A program made the translations under genes and the position numbers. From positions 1,012 through 44,424 of the forward strand of contig NZ_JADNRM010000025.1 in assembly GCF_021730445.1 (NCBI RefSeq): a DNA stretch of 43,413 nt, read 5' to 3'. The DNA is from Phocaeicola faecalis (GTDB lineage Bacteria > Bacteroidota > Bacteroidia > Bacteroidales > Bacteroidaceae). This document shows, one piece after another, positions 15,235 to 24,566 of this stretch. Positions within the stretch are counted from its first letter, which is position 1. Every line of letters begins with the position of its first letter. The notes below the pieces were generated by a model. That model was not told the origin of the DNA and did not search any database. It saw nothing but the letters and a program-made list of their open reading frames with translations.

Positions 15235-16491
15235 ATGAAAATCAATATAGCCAGGCATACTTATCTAACAATTCTTTTCATACTATCCCTTTCTTGTTGC
15301 GGAACAGTCCGTGCGCAAGAGGCAAGCAGCGATTCTATTGTAATCAGTTACCTGAAAGAATCAGGTATTCCCATCACCCAAAACAATCAACTGAAACTAT
15401 TAAAAAGCGGACGTACCAAATTTATCGACCTCTTTGAAGAAATAAGGAAAGCCAAACATCACATCCATCTGGAATACTTTAACTTCCGCAATGACTCAAT
15501 TGCCAATGCTCTGTTCGACTTATTGGGCGAAAAGGCAAAAGAAGGAGTGGAAGTACGAGCCATGTTCGATGCTTTCGGCAACCTGTCGAACAACAAGCCC
15601 CTGAAGAAAAAGCATCTGAAAGCCATCCGCAAGAAGGGAATTGAGATTGTGAAGTTTGATCCTTTCAAGTTTCCGTACATCAATCACGCCCTTCATCGCG
15701 ACCATCGCAAAATAGTAGTAATAGACGGCAAAGTAGGCTATACCGGAGGGATGAATATAGCCAATTATTACATTAAAGGATTACCCGAAATAGGCGATTG
15801 GAGGGACATGCATGTCCGCATCGAAGGTGATGCCGTTAATAACCTTCAGGATATCTTCCTGAACATGTGGAACAAAAGTACCAAACAGCATATCGGAGGG
15901 CCGGCATATTATCCTTTGCGCAACGATTCCATTGACACAAGTGGCAAGAGTGTGGCGATAGTCGACCGGGTACCTCGGAAAACTCCCAAAATAATGCGCC
16001 GCATGTATGTCAAGTCGCTGGATGCCGCACAACATAAAGTGCAAATCGTGAATCCCTATTTCACCCCTACCCATAGCATAAAGAAAGCTATCAAGCGAGC
16101 TTTGAAACGTGGCGTAGAAGTGGAAATCATGATTCCGGGAAAATCAGATATTCCCTTTACCCCTGATGCGGCATTCTATACCTCAAACAAGCTCAGAAAA
16201 AAAGGAGCCGAAATCTATATCTACAACGGAGGGTTCCACCATTCCAAAATCATGATGGTAGACAGTTTGTTCTGTACCGTAGGCAGCACCAATTTAAATA
16301 GTCGGAGTTTGCGTTACGACTACGAGGTAAATGCTTTTATCTTTGACAAAGGAACAACCCATGAATTGAGCAACATGTTTGAAAACGACAAGAAAGACAG
16401 CACACTACTCACCAAAGAGGAATATAAAAAACGCTCCGGTTGGAAACGTTTTGTAGGCTGGTTTGCCAATCTGTTTACACCGTTCCTTTAA
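15235..16491 (+). CDS. Exported phospholipase D-like / cardiolipin synthase-like protein
   Basis: 418 residues from ATG 15235. The N-terminus is a signal peptide (hydrophobic ILFILSLSCCG, ending near RAQ) rather than the two membrane spans of typical cardiolipin synthases, so the enzyme is probably periplasmic or envelope-attached. Two HKD motifs are visible: HRKIVVID near residue 160 and HSKIMMVD near 337, each followed by a G-N or G-S pattern (GYTGGMN, TVGSTN), as in PLD phosphotransferases. It could make cardiolipin by transphosphatidylation or hydrolyse phospholipids; the sequence cannot decide. A very basic C-terminus (about residues 395-412) precedes a short aromatic end. It has its own promoter and terminator. 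Confidence 0.85.
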   Translation: MKINIARHTYLTILFILSLSCCGTVRAQEASSDSIVISYLKESGIPITQNNQLKLLKSGRTKFIDLFEEIRKAKHHIHLEYFNFRNDSIANALFDLLGEKAKEGVEVRAMFDAFGNLSNNKPLKKKHLKAIRKKGIEIVKFDPFKFPYINHALHRDHRKIVVIDGKVGYTGGMNIANYYIKGLPEIGDWRDMHVRIEGDAVNNLQDIFLNMWNKSTKQHIGGPAYYPLRNDSIDTSGKSVAIVDRVPRKTPKIMRRMYVKSLDAAQHKVQIVNPYFTPTHSIKKAIKRALKRGVEVEIMIPGKSDIPFTPDAAFYTSNKLRKKGAEIYIYNGGFHHSKIMMVDSLFCTVGSTNLNSRSLRYDYEVNAFIFDKGTTHELSNMFENDKKDSTLLTKEEYKKRSGWKRFVGWFANLFTPFL

Positions 16492-16514
16492 GCAAACCAT
16501 AGTTTCATTCAGTT

Positions 16515-16544
16515 TTATCAGGTTGAAACGTTTCAACCTGATAA
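16515..16544 (+). terminator. 30-bp perfect palindrome after the PLD-like gene
   Basis: TTATCAGGTTGAAAC (16515-16529) is followed with no spacer by its exact reverse complement, then GGTTTTAGTTT. It lies 24 bp after the stop codon and most simply acts as an intrinsic terminator. Its centre, TTGAAACGTTTCAA, also resembles a LacI-family operator. Confidence 0.65.
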
Positions 16545-16677
16545 GGTTTTAGTTTACCCTCATGAAAACTGCAGTTCTGTGCCGATGATTTTTTCCCTAC
16601 CACATGGTTTTCACATTATTATAAGGCAGAGATAAAATAAATCCCCTTTTCACCTCCTTAAACTACAATATTTTTCT

Positions 16678-16703
16678 TATTTTTGCCCAAATATGTAATT
16701 TTG
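16678..16703 (+). promoter_or_regulatory. Two -7 elements upstream of metF
   Basis: TATTTTTG (16678-16685) and TAATTTTG (16696-16703) both match TAnnTTTG. The second would place the transcription start about 25 bp before the metF ATG. Neither has a clear TTG at 19-21 bp upstream. No riboswitch-like fold was recognised. Confidence 0.45.
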
Positions 16704-16734
16704 CCGGAGAAGGCACAAGAGACGAGATATAAGA

Positions 16735-17688
16735 ATGAGAGTAGTTGACTTAATAAAAAGTACCGATAAAACGGCTTTTTCTTTTGAGATATTGCCCCCG
16801 CTGAAAGGGACAGGCATTGAAAAGCTTTATAAGACGGTGGATACTTTGCGTGAATTTGATCCTAAATATATCAACATCACCACCCACCGCAGCGAATATG
16901 TATATAAAGACCTTGGAAATGGTCTCTACCAACGCGCACGGTTGCGTCGCCGTCCCGGAACGGTTGCGGTAGCCGCCGCACTACAAAATAAATACAATAT
17001 CACAACTGTGCCGCATATCCTATGTAGCGGCTTTACTCGTGAGGATACGGAATATGTGCTGCTGGATTTGCAGTTCTTGGGTATTACCGACCTGTTGGTA
17101 TTGCGTGGTGACAAAGCCAAGCACGAGTCTGCATTCGTTCCCGAAGGAAACGGATACAGTCATGCGCTGGAACTGGAAGGGCAGATTAATGATTTCAACA
17201 AGGGAGTATTCGTCGATGGTTCTCCCATCAAAGCGACAGGAACACCGTTCAGCTACGGAGTGGCCTGTTACCCCGAGAAACACGAGGAATCGCCCAACAT
17301 AGAGCAGGATATTTATTGGTTGAAGAAAAAAGTGGAAGCCGGTGCTGAATATGCCGTAACACAAATGTTTTATGACAACCGTAAATACTTTGAGTTTGTG
17401 GAAAGAGTCCGTAAGGAAGGTATCAACATACCTATCATACCGGGAATCAAACCTTTCGGTAAGTTATCTCAATTGAGTATGATACCGAAAACGTTCAAGA
17501 TTGATCTTCCGCAAGAATTGGCCTCGGAAGCCGTGAAATGCGAGACTGATGAAGAAGCGCGTGCCCTTGGCGTGGAATGGTGTATCCACCAATGCCGCGA
17601 ATTGATAGCACACGGTGTGCCGAGTATCCATTTTTATACGGTAAGCGCCGTAGAAAGTGTAAAAGAAGTAGCAAAAGTAATATATTAA
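16735..17688 (+). CDS. metF: 5,10-methylenetetrahydrofolate reductase
   Basis: 317-residue FAD enzyme that reduces methylene-THF to 5-methyl-THF for methionine synthesis. Seen: FSFEILPP at the N-terminus (FEFFPP-type motif with the catalytic Glu), NITTHRS, a VPHILCSGFTRE segment near residue 95, LLVLRGDKAK near 120-130, VTQMFYDN near 212 and the C-terminal VPSIHFYTVS. The length and order match the bacterial TIM-barrel enzyme. It is the first gene of a tight plus-strand group (9 bp to holB, 16 bp from holB to ricT). Confidence 0.96.
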   Translation: MRVVDLIKSTDKTAFSFEILPPLKGTGIEKLYKTVDTLREFDPKYINITTHRSEYVYKDLGNGLYQRARLRRRPGTVAVAAALQNKYNITTVPHILCSGFTREDTEYVLLDLQFLGITDLLVLRGDKAKHESAFVPEGNGYSHALELEGQINDFNKGVFVDGSPIKATGTPFSYGVACYPEKHEESPNIEQDIYWLKKKVEAGAEYAVTQMFYDNRKYFEFVERVRKEGINIPIIPGIKPFGKLSQLSMIPKTFKIDLPQELASEAVKCETDEEARALGVEWCIHQCRELIAHGVPSIHFYTVSAVESVKEVAKVIY

Positions 17689-17697
17689 TATAGACAG

Positions 17698-18825
17698 ATG
17701 TTTTTTAAAGATGTAATAGGACAGGAAGAAGCAAAACAACGGCTCATTGCCGAGGTGAAGGAGGGAAGAATTCCCCACGCACAACTGATTTGCGGTCCCG
17801 AAGGCACAGGAAAGTTGCCTTTGGCAATAGCCTATGCCCGTTACATTTGTTGTGAGAACCGTGGAGAGCATGACGCTTGCGGCGTATGTCCCAGTTGTGC
17901 CAAGTTCAATAAACTGGCACATCCCGATTTTCATTTTGTTTTCCCTGTCATCAAGAAGAAAGCCGGAAAAGATACGGTGTGCGACGATTTCATCTCGGAA
18001 TGGCGCCAGTTTGTGATGAACAACCCTTATTTCGGTCTTAATCATTGGTTAAAAGAAATGGGCGCTGAAAATCAACAGGCACAGATTTTTGTTAAAGAGA
18101 GCGACGAGATTATGCGCAAGCTCAGTTTGAAATCCAGTCAGGGAGGCTATAAGGTAATGATTATCTGGTTGCCCGAGAAGATGAATGTGGAATGTAGCAA
18201 CAAGTTGCTCAAACTGTTGGAAGAGCCGCCGGTGCAGACCGTTTTTCTCCTTGTGTCGGAAGAGCCGGACGCGCTTTTGCAAACGATTCAAAGCCGGACG
18301 CAACGGTTCAACATCCACGGTATCGACGAAGCAGAGATAGCCAAAGTGCTGCAAAGCAAATACGGATTGCAGGCACAAGACGCCGATGATATTGCCCATC
18401 GCTCGGAAGGTAATTTCCTGAAAGCACTGGAAACCATTCACCTGAGCGAGGAAAACAAACTGTTCTTCGAACTGTTTGTCAGTCTGATGCGTCTGTCCTA
18501 TCAGCGAAAGATACGCGACATGAAACGATGGAGTGAAGGAGTGGCAGGCATGGGACGCGAACGACAGAAAAACTTCCTTACTTATTGCCAGCGCATGATA
18601 CGTGAAAACTTCATGTTCAATTTCCGCCAACACGACTTGGTGTATATGAGCAATGATGAACAAAACTTTTCCACTCGTTTCGCTCCGTTTGTCAATGAGC
18701 GTAATGTGATGGGAATTATGGAAGAACTAAGTGAAGCCCAGCAACATATAGAGCAGAATGTGAATGCCAAAATGGTGTTTTTTGATTTCTCGCTAAAAAT
18801 GATTGTGCTGCTGGTGCAGAAATAA
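17698..18825 (+). CDS. holB: DNA polymerase III delta' subunit
   Basis: 375 residues, a AAA+ clamp-loader subunit that helps load the sliding clamp. It opens with FKDVIGQEEAKQRL and a degenerate Walker A, GPEGTGKL at residues 33-40, with Leu in place of the usual Ser/Thr, as expected for a non-hydrolysing delta'. A zinc-binding cluster (C..C..C..C, about residues 50-67, CENRGEHDACGVCPSC) follows. The sensor stretch KLLKLLEEPP near residue 166-175 and SRTQRF near 198-203 are classic. It has 9 bp to metF upstream and 16 bp to ricT downstream. Confidence 0.93.
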   Translation: MFFKDVIGQEEAKQRLIAEVKEGRIPHAQLICGPEGTGKLPLAIAYARYICCENRGEHDACGVCPSCAKFNKLAHPDFHFVFPVIKKKAGKDTVCDDFISEWRQFVMNNPYFGLNHWLKEMGAENQQAQIFVKESDEIMRKLSLKSSQGGYKVMIIWLPEKMNVECSNKLLKLLEEPPVQTVFLLVSEEPDALLQTIQSRTQRFNIHGIDEAEIAKVLQSKYGLQAQDADDIAHRSEGNFLKALETIHLSEENKLFFELFVSLMRLSYQRKIRDMKRWSEGVAGMGRERQKNFLTYCQRMIRENFMFNFRQHDLVYMSNDEQNFSTRFAPFVNERNVMGIMEELSEAQQHIEQNVNAKMVFFDFSLKMIVLLVQK

Positions 18826-18841
18826 CATATATATAACAACT

Positions 18842-20317
18842 ATGGATAATGAGTTTAAATTGAAAAACGGAAGCGGCTGTTTGTATTGCAAAGGCTGCGG
18901 ACGACAGGATAAACAACTGAATACCTACGACTGGCTGGCTGATATTCCCGGAAACGCCGAGGAACAGGAGATGGTCGAAGTTCAGTTCAAGAATACACGC
19001 AAGGGATATTTCAAGAACAGCAATAAGTTGAAGCTGGACAAAGGCGATATTGTTGCTGTAGAGGCAAGTCCCGGACATGACATCGGAGTAGTGACGCTGA
19101 CCGGACGGCTTGTTCCGTTGCAAATGCGCAAGGCGAACCTGAAACCGGATGTCGAAATCAAACGTATCTACCGCAAAGTGAAACCGGTGGATATGGAGAA
19201 ATATGAAGAAGCGAAAGCCAAAGAACATGATACGATGATTCGTTCGCGACAAATCGCGCTTAATCTGAATCTGAACATGAAGATTGGTGATGTGGAGTAT
19301 CAGGGAGACGGCAACAAAGCCATTTTCTACTACATTGCCGACGAACGTGTTGACTTCCGCCAGTTGATTAAGGTATTGGCGGAGACGTTCCGTGTACGCA
19401 TCGAGATGAAACAAATCGGTGCACGGCAGGAAGCCGGGCGCATCGGAGGTATCGGTCCCTGCGGCCGCGAACTGTGTTGCGCTACATGGATGACAAACTT
19501 TGTCTCTGTTTCCACCAGTGCCGCCCGCTATCAGGATATTTCACTCAACCCGCAGAAGTTGGCAGGACAATGCGCCAAGCTGAAGTGCTGCCTCAACTAT
19601 GAAGTAGATGCCTATGTGGAAGCACAGAAACGCCTGCCAAGCAAGGAAATCACACTGGAAACCATCGACGGCACTTTCTATTTCTTCAAGGCTGATATTC
19701 TGAAAGGTACCATCACCTACTCCACTGATAAAAACTTCATGGCAAATATCGTGACGATTCCCGCGCGACGCGCCTTTGAAATCATAAATATGAACAGACG
19801 TGGCGAAAAACCGGAAAGCTTGCTGGAAGCAGCCAAAAAGAATGAGCCGCAACAGCCTGTCGACTTAGTGGAACAGGAAAGCCTGACTCGTTTTGACAAA
19901 CGTAAAGGCAATAATAACAACCGCAAGAAAAAGAGGAAAGGAGAAAGCAACGGCAATAACGAAGGTGCTGCTACCAACAGCAACAAACCGCAGCAGCCCA
20001 GAGACAGTCAGCCGAAGGGAGAAGGTCGTCCGCCAAAAGCAGAAAACAGACCTCCCAAAGCAGAAAATAGACCTCCCAAAGGGGACGGCCGTCCGCCAAG
20101 AGGCGAAGGCAGACCACCGCGTGAGAACAAAGAAAACAGACCTGAAGGAAGACGTAACCGTGAGGACGGACGTGAGCGCAACCGTAACAACCGACGTCCC
20201 GGTAATGGTGAGAACACCACTCCCACCAACAATAAAAACGGAAATAATAACGGTAACAATGCCCAGACTCCGAATGACAAACCCAAACCGCAAGCTCCTG
20301 TGGCCGACAAAGAATAA
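18842..20317 (+). CDS. ricT: PSP1-domain protein RicT (YaaT-like)
   Basis: 491 residues from ATG 18842; an earlier in-frame start would lie within holB. The N-terminus has CLYCKGCG, and the core carries the PSP1 C-terminal domain with the cysteine signature GPCGRELCCATW near residues 202-213 and CAKLKCCLNYE near 244-254. In Bacillus such proteins form an iron-sulfur-containing complex (RicAFT) affecting RNA processing and development; the role in Bacteroidota is not settled. The last about 135 residues are low-complexity: Asn/Lys/Arg/Pro-rich with imperfect repeats of RPPKAEN / RPPRGEG (about 20027-20125), a possible nucleic-acid-binding tail. The gldH start lies inside this tail in another frame. 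Confidence 0.88.
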   Translation: MDNEFKLKNGSGCLYCKGCGRQDKQLNTYDWLADIPGNAEEQEMVEVQFKNTRKGYFKNSNKLKLDKGDIVAVEASPGHDIGVVTLTGRLVPLQMRKANLKPDVEIKRIYRKVKPVDMEKYEEAKAKEHDTMIRSRQIALNLNLNMKIGDVEYQGDGNKAIFYYIADERVDFRQLIKVLAETFRVRIEMKQIGARQEAGRIGGIGPCGRELCCATWMTNFVSVSTSAARYQDISLNPQKLAGQCAKLKCCLNYEVDAYVEAQKRLPSKEITLETIDGTFYFFKADILKGTITYSTDKNFMANIVTIPARRAFEIINMNRRGEKPESLLEAAKKNEPQQPVDLVEQESLTRFDKRKGNNNNRKKKRKGESNGNNEGAATNSNKPQQPRDSQPKGEGRPPKAENRPPKAENRPPKGDGRPPRGEGRPPRENKENRPEGRRNREDGRERNRNNRRPGNGENTTPTNNKNGNNNGNNAQTPNDKPKPQAPVADKE

Positions 20318-20774
20318 AATAGCCTGCCTGCCGATGGTATGTCTGCTATTGGCCGCATGTAACAGCAATACTGTTTATCACTCTTACCAATCCATCCCCA
20401 CAATGGGATGGAGTAAGGGTGATACCCTTGTTTACACCCTCCCGACCTCAATACCCACAGGAACGTATAAGATGACTATCGGTATCCGACATCAGGAAAA
20501 CTACCCTTATCGTGATTTATGGCTGGGTATCAGTCAAAGTGCAAAAGACACGCTCACCTATTCCACTGATACGCTGCAACTGTTCCTTGCCGACGAAACG
20601 GGAAACTGGAACGGAGACGGCCCCGGCGGATTGTATCAATTCACCCGACTCTATACTCCTTCTTTTACAATCGCCCAAGACAGTGCTTCCAGAAGTATCC
20701 GTATCGTTCATATCATGACAGACAATCCACTGAAAGGAATCAGTGATGTCGGAATCCGTTTGGAAAAACCTTAA
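20274..20774 (+). CDS. gldH: Gliding motility lipoprotein GldH
   Basis: 166 residues from ATG 20274, which overlaps the end of ricT by 44 bp. The alternative ATG at 20334 leaves almost no basic n-region before the hydrophobic core. The lipobox LLAAC places the lipid-modified Cys near residue 29. The body has the GldH pattern: W-KGDTL near 47, RHQENYPYRDLWLGI near 74-88, LADETGNWNGDGPGGLYQ near 106-123. GldH is a core gliding protein in Flavobacterium, but it is also kept in non-motile Bacteroides where its role is unclear. The same open frame runs upstream through ricT to 19893 as an antisense-like shadow and is not part of the gene. Its stop overlaps that of rodA. Confidence 0.88.
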   Translation: MTNPNRKLLWPTKNKIACLPMVCLLLAACNSNTVYHSYQSIPTMGWSKGDTLVYTLPTSIPTGTYKMTIGIRHQENYPYRDLWLGISQSAKDTLTYSTDTLQLFLADETGNWNGDGPGGLYQFTRLYTPSFTIAQDSASRSIRIVHIMTDNPLKGISDVGIRLEKP

Positions 20775-22225
20775 TGGCTTCCTCGTGCCGAGTCAATGCG
20801 CAAGAACACAAAGAGTAGGATGGTAAAGCCCCACAAAGAAGAACCTCCATAACTGAAGAAAGGCAATGGAATACCAATCACCGGCGTTAATCCGAGTACC
20901 ATTCCTATATTAATAAAGAGATGAAACAGGAAAATGCTCAGCACCGAGTAACCATATACACGCCCAAAACGTGTATGTTGTCTTTCAGAAATCACTATCA
21001 GCCTTAAAATTAAGGCCATAAAAAGCAGTAAAACAACGGCAGAGCCCAAGAAGCCTTCCTCTTCACCCACCGTACAAAAAATAAAGTCCGTATCCTGTTC
21101 GGGAACATATTTCAACTTTGTCTGTGTTCCATTCAAAAAACCCTTCCCCAACAGTCCGCCCGAACCGATTGCAATCTTGCTTTGGTTCACATTATATCCT
21201 GCCCCAGCCAAGTCCTCTTCCATTCCCAATACCACTTTGATACGCACTTGTTGATGGGGTTCGAGCACATTCTCAAACACATAGTCGGCAGAGAAAAGAA
21301 AACCCACAGAGCCAATGGCAAACAGGGCAATATAGAAATAATTACGCATACGCTCGCGCATGGAAAGAAATATAAGGTAGAAGACCAATGCCACACACAG
21401 TCCGTATTGGAACCACGTAATATCAAAAGGAATCACATAATAAGAAAAAAGTAATGCCAGTAAGGTACCTCCTGCACCAAAACCAAGAATATACCACACC
21501 ACCGGCTTCTTTTTACAATAAGAATTAACCAGCAAAGCAGACAGCACGGTTATCAGCAACAAGACCGAAAACTCTCCAACCGATGTACAGTCATCCACCA
21601 TCATCTCCTGACTGAAACGGATACCGACTACAAAATAAACCACGGCACAAATTCCGGCAAACAGAATGGAACCGGGCATTCCTTCTCTGTATAACATAAA
21701 GAAAAATGCCAGATAGACCAATGCAGAACCCGTTTCCCGCTGTAATACAATAAGCAGCATGGGCAACAATATCATTCCCACTACCGGAAGAGAATACTTC
21801 AGCTTACTCATCGTAAACCCATAGACGTTCATAAACTTAGCCAAAGCCAAGGCTGTAGCAAACTTAGCAAACTCTGCCGGCTGCAAACTGACAGGACCAA
21901 ACTTAATCCATGAATAGGAACCTTTTGTATCCTCCGCCAAGAAGGGAGTGGCAAGCAACAGCAACATCATTGCCCCATAAAAGATATAGGCAAACATATC
22001 ATAAAGCTTGTCTTCGAGCATCAACAAAATAAAGCCCAACCCCAATGAACAGGAAATCCACACCAACTGCTTGCCGGCACGCGTATCGAAGCTGAAGAAG
22101 TCCATCTCACCATAGTCATAACTAGCTCCGCATACACTGAACCATCCGAAGATAACCAATGCTAAATAGATACAAATAGTCATCCAGTCTATCGATTTCA
22201 ACATGTTATCGCTCGTGTATGCCAT
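20771..22225 (-). CDS. rodA: Rod-shape peptidoglycan glycosyltransferase RodA
   Basis: 484 residues with about ten to twelve membrane spans, a SEDS-family polymerase that extends glycan strands with PBP2. Hallmarks: SYSWIKFGPVSLQPAEFAK near residues 103-121, then the C-terminal GEEEGFLGS near 379-387 and FFSYGGSSLWG near 459-469. It is longer than many RodA proteins because of an extended central periplasmic/membrane section (about 190-300), a feature of Bacteroidota. The start at 22225 overlaps the mrdA end by 20 bp; an ATG at 22204, one base past the mrdA stop, is the alternative. Confidence 0.93.
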   Translation of the reverse strand: MAYTSDNMLKSIDWMTICIYLALVIFGWFSVCGASYDYGEMDFFSFDTRAGKQLVWISCSLGLGFILLMLEDKLYDMFAYIFYGAMMLLLLATPFLAEDTKGSYSWIKFGPVSLQPAEFAKFATALALAKFMNVYGFTMSKLKYSLPVVGMILLPMLLIVLQRETGSALVYLAFFFMLYREGMPGSILFAGICAVVYFVVGIRFSQEMMVDDCTSVGEFSVLLLITVLSALLVNSYCKKKPVVWYILGFGAGGTLLALLFSYYVIPFDITWFQYGLCVALVFYLIFLSMRERMRNYFYIALFAIGSVGFLFSADYVFENVLEPHQQVRIKVVLGMEEDLAGAGYNVNQSKIAIGSGGLLGKGFLNGTQTKLKYVPEQDTDFIFCTVGEEEGFLGSAVVLLLFMALILRLIVISERQHTRFGRVYGYSVLSIFLFHLFINIGMVLGLTPVIGIPLPFFSYGGSSLWGFTILLFVFLRIDSARGSH

Positions 22226-24056
22226 AATCTATCCTCCTGTTTTGTATATCATTCGCTTTCACTTCACTGTCAGGCGACAATCCTCCTTTCAAATACTGTT
22301 CCATCATCAGTGCTCCGATAGGCACTCCATATACTGCACCAAATCCTCCATTCTCCACATAAACCGCAATGGCTATCTTCGGATTATTCATCGGAGCAAA
22401 GCCCATAAAAACAGAATGGTCTTTACCCCTGTTTTGTGCCGTACCGGTTTTACCGCAAACTTCTATGCCGGGAATATTGGCTCCCCGACATGTACCGCCC
22501 AATACAGCCGCACGCATACCTTGTACCACCGTTTCATAGTGTCGGCCACTCACTTTCGTATAATGTTTCGTGCTATACAACGTATCCAACGGTTCATCTT
22601 CCACCTCCTTCACCACATGAGGAGTAACATAGTAGCCACGATTGGCTATTGTCGCTCCCAAATTGGCTATCTGCAACGGAGTCAAAGTCACCTCTCCCTG
22701 CCCGATGGCAATACTGATGATAGTCAGTCCGTTCCAAGAGCCCCGATAATTCTTGTCATAATATTCAGCATTCGGAATCATTCCCCGCTTCTCTCCCGGA
22801 AGGTCTACACCCAACGGATATCCGAACCCCATCGAAACCATATAGTCACGCCAGGTAGACATCGCCTTCTGCACCGAACCGTATTTCTTCTTGGCTCCTA
22901 TCATGTGATACAGTCCCCAACAAAAATAAGCATTACACGAAGTGGCAATAGCCGGAACCAATGCCAAAGGAGAACCGTGGGCATGGCAACCTACACGAAG
23001 ACCCGCGTGTACAAATCCGTGATAACAGGAATAGGGTGTCTCGGGTACAATAATACCTTCCTCAAGAAAAGTGAGCGCCTGCGATGTCTTAAAAGTAGAC
23101 CCCGGCGGAAACTGTCCCATAATAGCACGGTTCAATAGAGGTTTCCAACTATCGCGCGCCAAATCCAAATGGTTTTTTCCTCGTTGGCGTCCCACCATCA
23201 GCCGAGGGTCGAAAGTGGGTGAAGACACCATACATAATATCTCCCCCGTTTCGGGTTCGATAGCGACAATACTTCCTATTTTCCCTTCCAAGAGTCGTTC
23301 GCCAAGCATCTGAAGCTCCACATCAATTCCCAATTTCAAATTCTTGCCCGGCACAGGAGTCTTATCATATTTTCCGTCCATATAACGTCCCTGAATACGC
23401 CCGCGAGCATCCCGAAGCAGTATTTCCACTCCTTTTTCTCCACGCAACTGTTTCTCGTAAGAGCGTTCCACCCCCTGTTTACCGATAAAATCACCACGCA
23501 CATAATAATCATCCGCCTCTATATCCCGCTTGGAAACTTCAGCAATGTCACCTAAAACATGAGCGGCTGAATTATAATTATATTGTCGAATGGTGCGCCT
23601 TTGAATATAAAAGCCGGGAAATTTAAACAGCTTTTCCTGAAACACTCCACATTCTTCGGCAGACAGCTGGGTCATAAAAACCTGATGAGTATAAGGAGAA
23701 TACCCCGGATTAGAACGACGGTCCCTTATTTCACGAATACGCCTTTTAAAGTATTCCGGAGTAATATTCAAGGTCTGACACAAGTCAAGTGTATCAAGAT
23801 TTACCACTTCTTTCATCACCATGGTGACATCGTATGCCGGCTGGTTGTAAACCAATAATTTCCCATTACGGTCATACATCACACCGCGGCTAGGATATTG
23901 TGTCTTGTTCAGAAAAGCATTGCTGTCCGCATTCTTTTTATAGTCTTCGCTCATAATCTGCAAAGTGAAAAGACGTATCAGGTAAATCAGTACAATAACA
24001 ACGACCGACCCACCAATCACATATTTCCGCTTCTCCAGATTATAATCTCTTTCCAC
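22206..24056 (-). CDS. mrdA: Penicillin-binding protein 2 (elongation transpeptidase)
   Basis: 616 residues, a class B PBP with one N-terminal span (about residues 12-30) and a periplasmic dimerisation domain followed by the transpeptidase domain. The active-site motifs are present: SxxK as STFK near residue 318, SxN as SCN near 370, and KTGTAQ near 536-541. It cross-links side-wall peptidoglycan with RodA and MreBCD. The start codon follows the mreD stop with no gap, and the gene overlaps rodA, so the unit is tightly coupled. Confidence 0.95.
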   Translation of the reverse strand: MERDYNLEKRKYVIGGSVVVIVLIYLIRLFTLQIMSEDYKKNADSNAFLNKTQYPSRGVMYDRNGKLLVYNQPAYDVTMVMKEVVNLDTLDLCQTLNITPEYFKRRIREIRDRRSNPGYSPYTHQVFMTQLSAEECGVFQEKLFKFPGFYIQRRTIRQYNYNSAAHVLGDIAEVSKRDIEADDYYVRGDFIGKQGVERSYEKQLRGEKGVEILLRDARGRIQGRYMDGKYDKTPVPGKNLKLGIDVELQMLGERLLEGKIGSIVAIEPETGEILCMVSSPTFDPRLMVGRQRGKNHLDLARDSWKPLLNRAIMGQFPPGSTFKTSQALTFLEEGIIVPETPYSCYHGFVHAGLRVGCHAHGSPLALVPAIATSCNAYFCWGLYHMIGAKKKYGSVQKAMSTWRDYMVSMGFGYPLGVDLPGEKRGMIPNAEYYDKNYRGSWNGLTIISIAIGQGEVTLTPLQIANLGATIANRGYYVTPHVVKEVEDEPLDTLYSTKHYTKVSGRHYETVVQGMRAAVLGGTCRGANIPGIEVCGKTGTAQNRGKDHSVFMGFAPMNNPKIAIAVYVENGGFGAVYGVPIGALMMEQYLKGGLSPDSEVKANDIQNRRIDYGIHER

Positions 24057-24557
24057 TTATTTCTTCCTCCTTATTGCCTCTGCACATAATATACAAACAA
24101 TTGTAATGGAGGCATCTGTCAATATTTTCAATAATAATACAGGCAGATTAAAGAACGAGAAAGTATCTATCACCAGCAAGATGGTACAAAACAGGAACGT
24201 ACACAACAGAATATACCGGAAGTAAGGAGAAATGCCCATACTCTTAACGCCCGGCTCAAAGTCTTCGGCACTGTCACGCAATGTCACCAGCCTGAGGATA
24301 GGCTCACGCATAAAAGCCAGTACCGTAGCTGCAGCAGCGTTCATACCGGGAGTGTTACTGAAAATATCGACAGACAATCCGAGCAAGAATGACCATACCA
24401 TCAATGTATTACGGCTCACACCCGAATTATACTTCAAAATAAAATAAATAAAAAAGAAAGGAGTGGCATATCCATTTATATGCATACGATTTAACACCAG
24501 CACTTGCAACAGCACCAGCCCGACAAACCACTCTATTCTTTGCAAGTAAGTAATCAT
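24057..24557 (-). CDS. mreD: Rod-shape-determining protein MreD
   Basis: 166 residues with five to six hydrophobic segments and little else. It is called from its size, membrane topology and its exact place between mreC (9 bp upstream) and mrdA (0 bp downstream). A GLSVDIFSNTPGMNAAA segment near residues 60-76 matches the G-x-x-x-D pattern usual in MreD. The C-terminus is basic (RRKK). MreD sits in the inner membrane with MreC and PBP2 in the elongasome. Confidence 0.88.
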   Translation of the reverse strand: MITYLQRIEWFVGLVLLQVLVLNRMHINGYATPFFFIYFILKYNSGVSRNTLMVWSFLLGLSVDIFSNTPGMNAAAATVLAFMREPILRLVTLRDSAEDFEPGVKSMGISPYFRYILLCTFLFCTILLVIDTFSFFNLPVLLLKILTDASITIVCILCAEAIRRKK

Positions 24558-24566
24558 CAGTCCACT

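Noticed and set aside
16545..16734. S-adenosylmethionine or cobalamin riboswitch before metF
   Set aside because: The short sequence between the -7 elements and the ATG has no kink-turn, B12-box or multi-helix pattern.
20027..20125. CRISPR-like or tandem DNA repeat
   Set aside because: The RPPKAEN-type units are imperfect, in frame and without unique spacers; they are a low-complexity protein tail. No CRISPR array is seen anywhere in the window.
19893..20273. Upstream extension of the gldH open frame
   Set aside because: It lies wholly inside ricT coding sequence in another frame, is basic and repetitive like a shadow of the ricT tail, and would bury the lipoprotein signal in the middle of the protein.
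22203..23138. A 311-codon open frame on the plus strand
   Set aside because: Antisense to mrdA, with shadow-type composition; the minus-strand PBP2 motifs are unmistakable.
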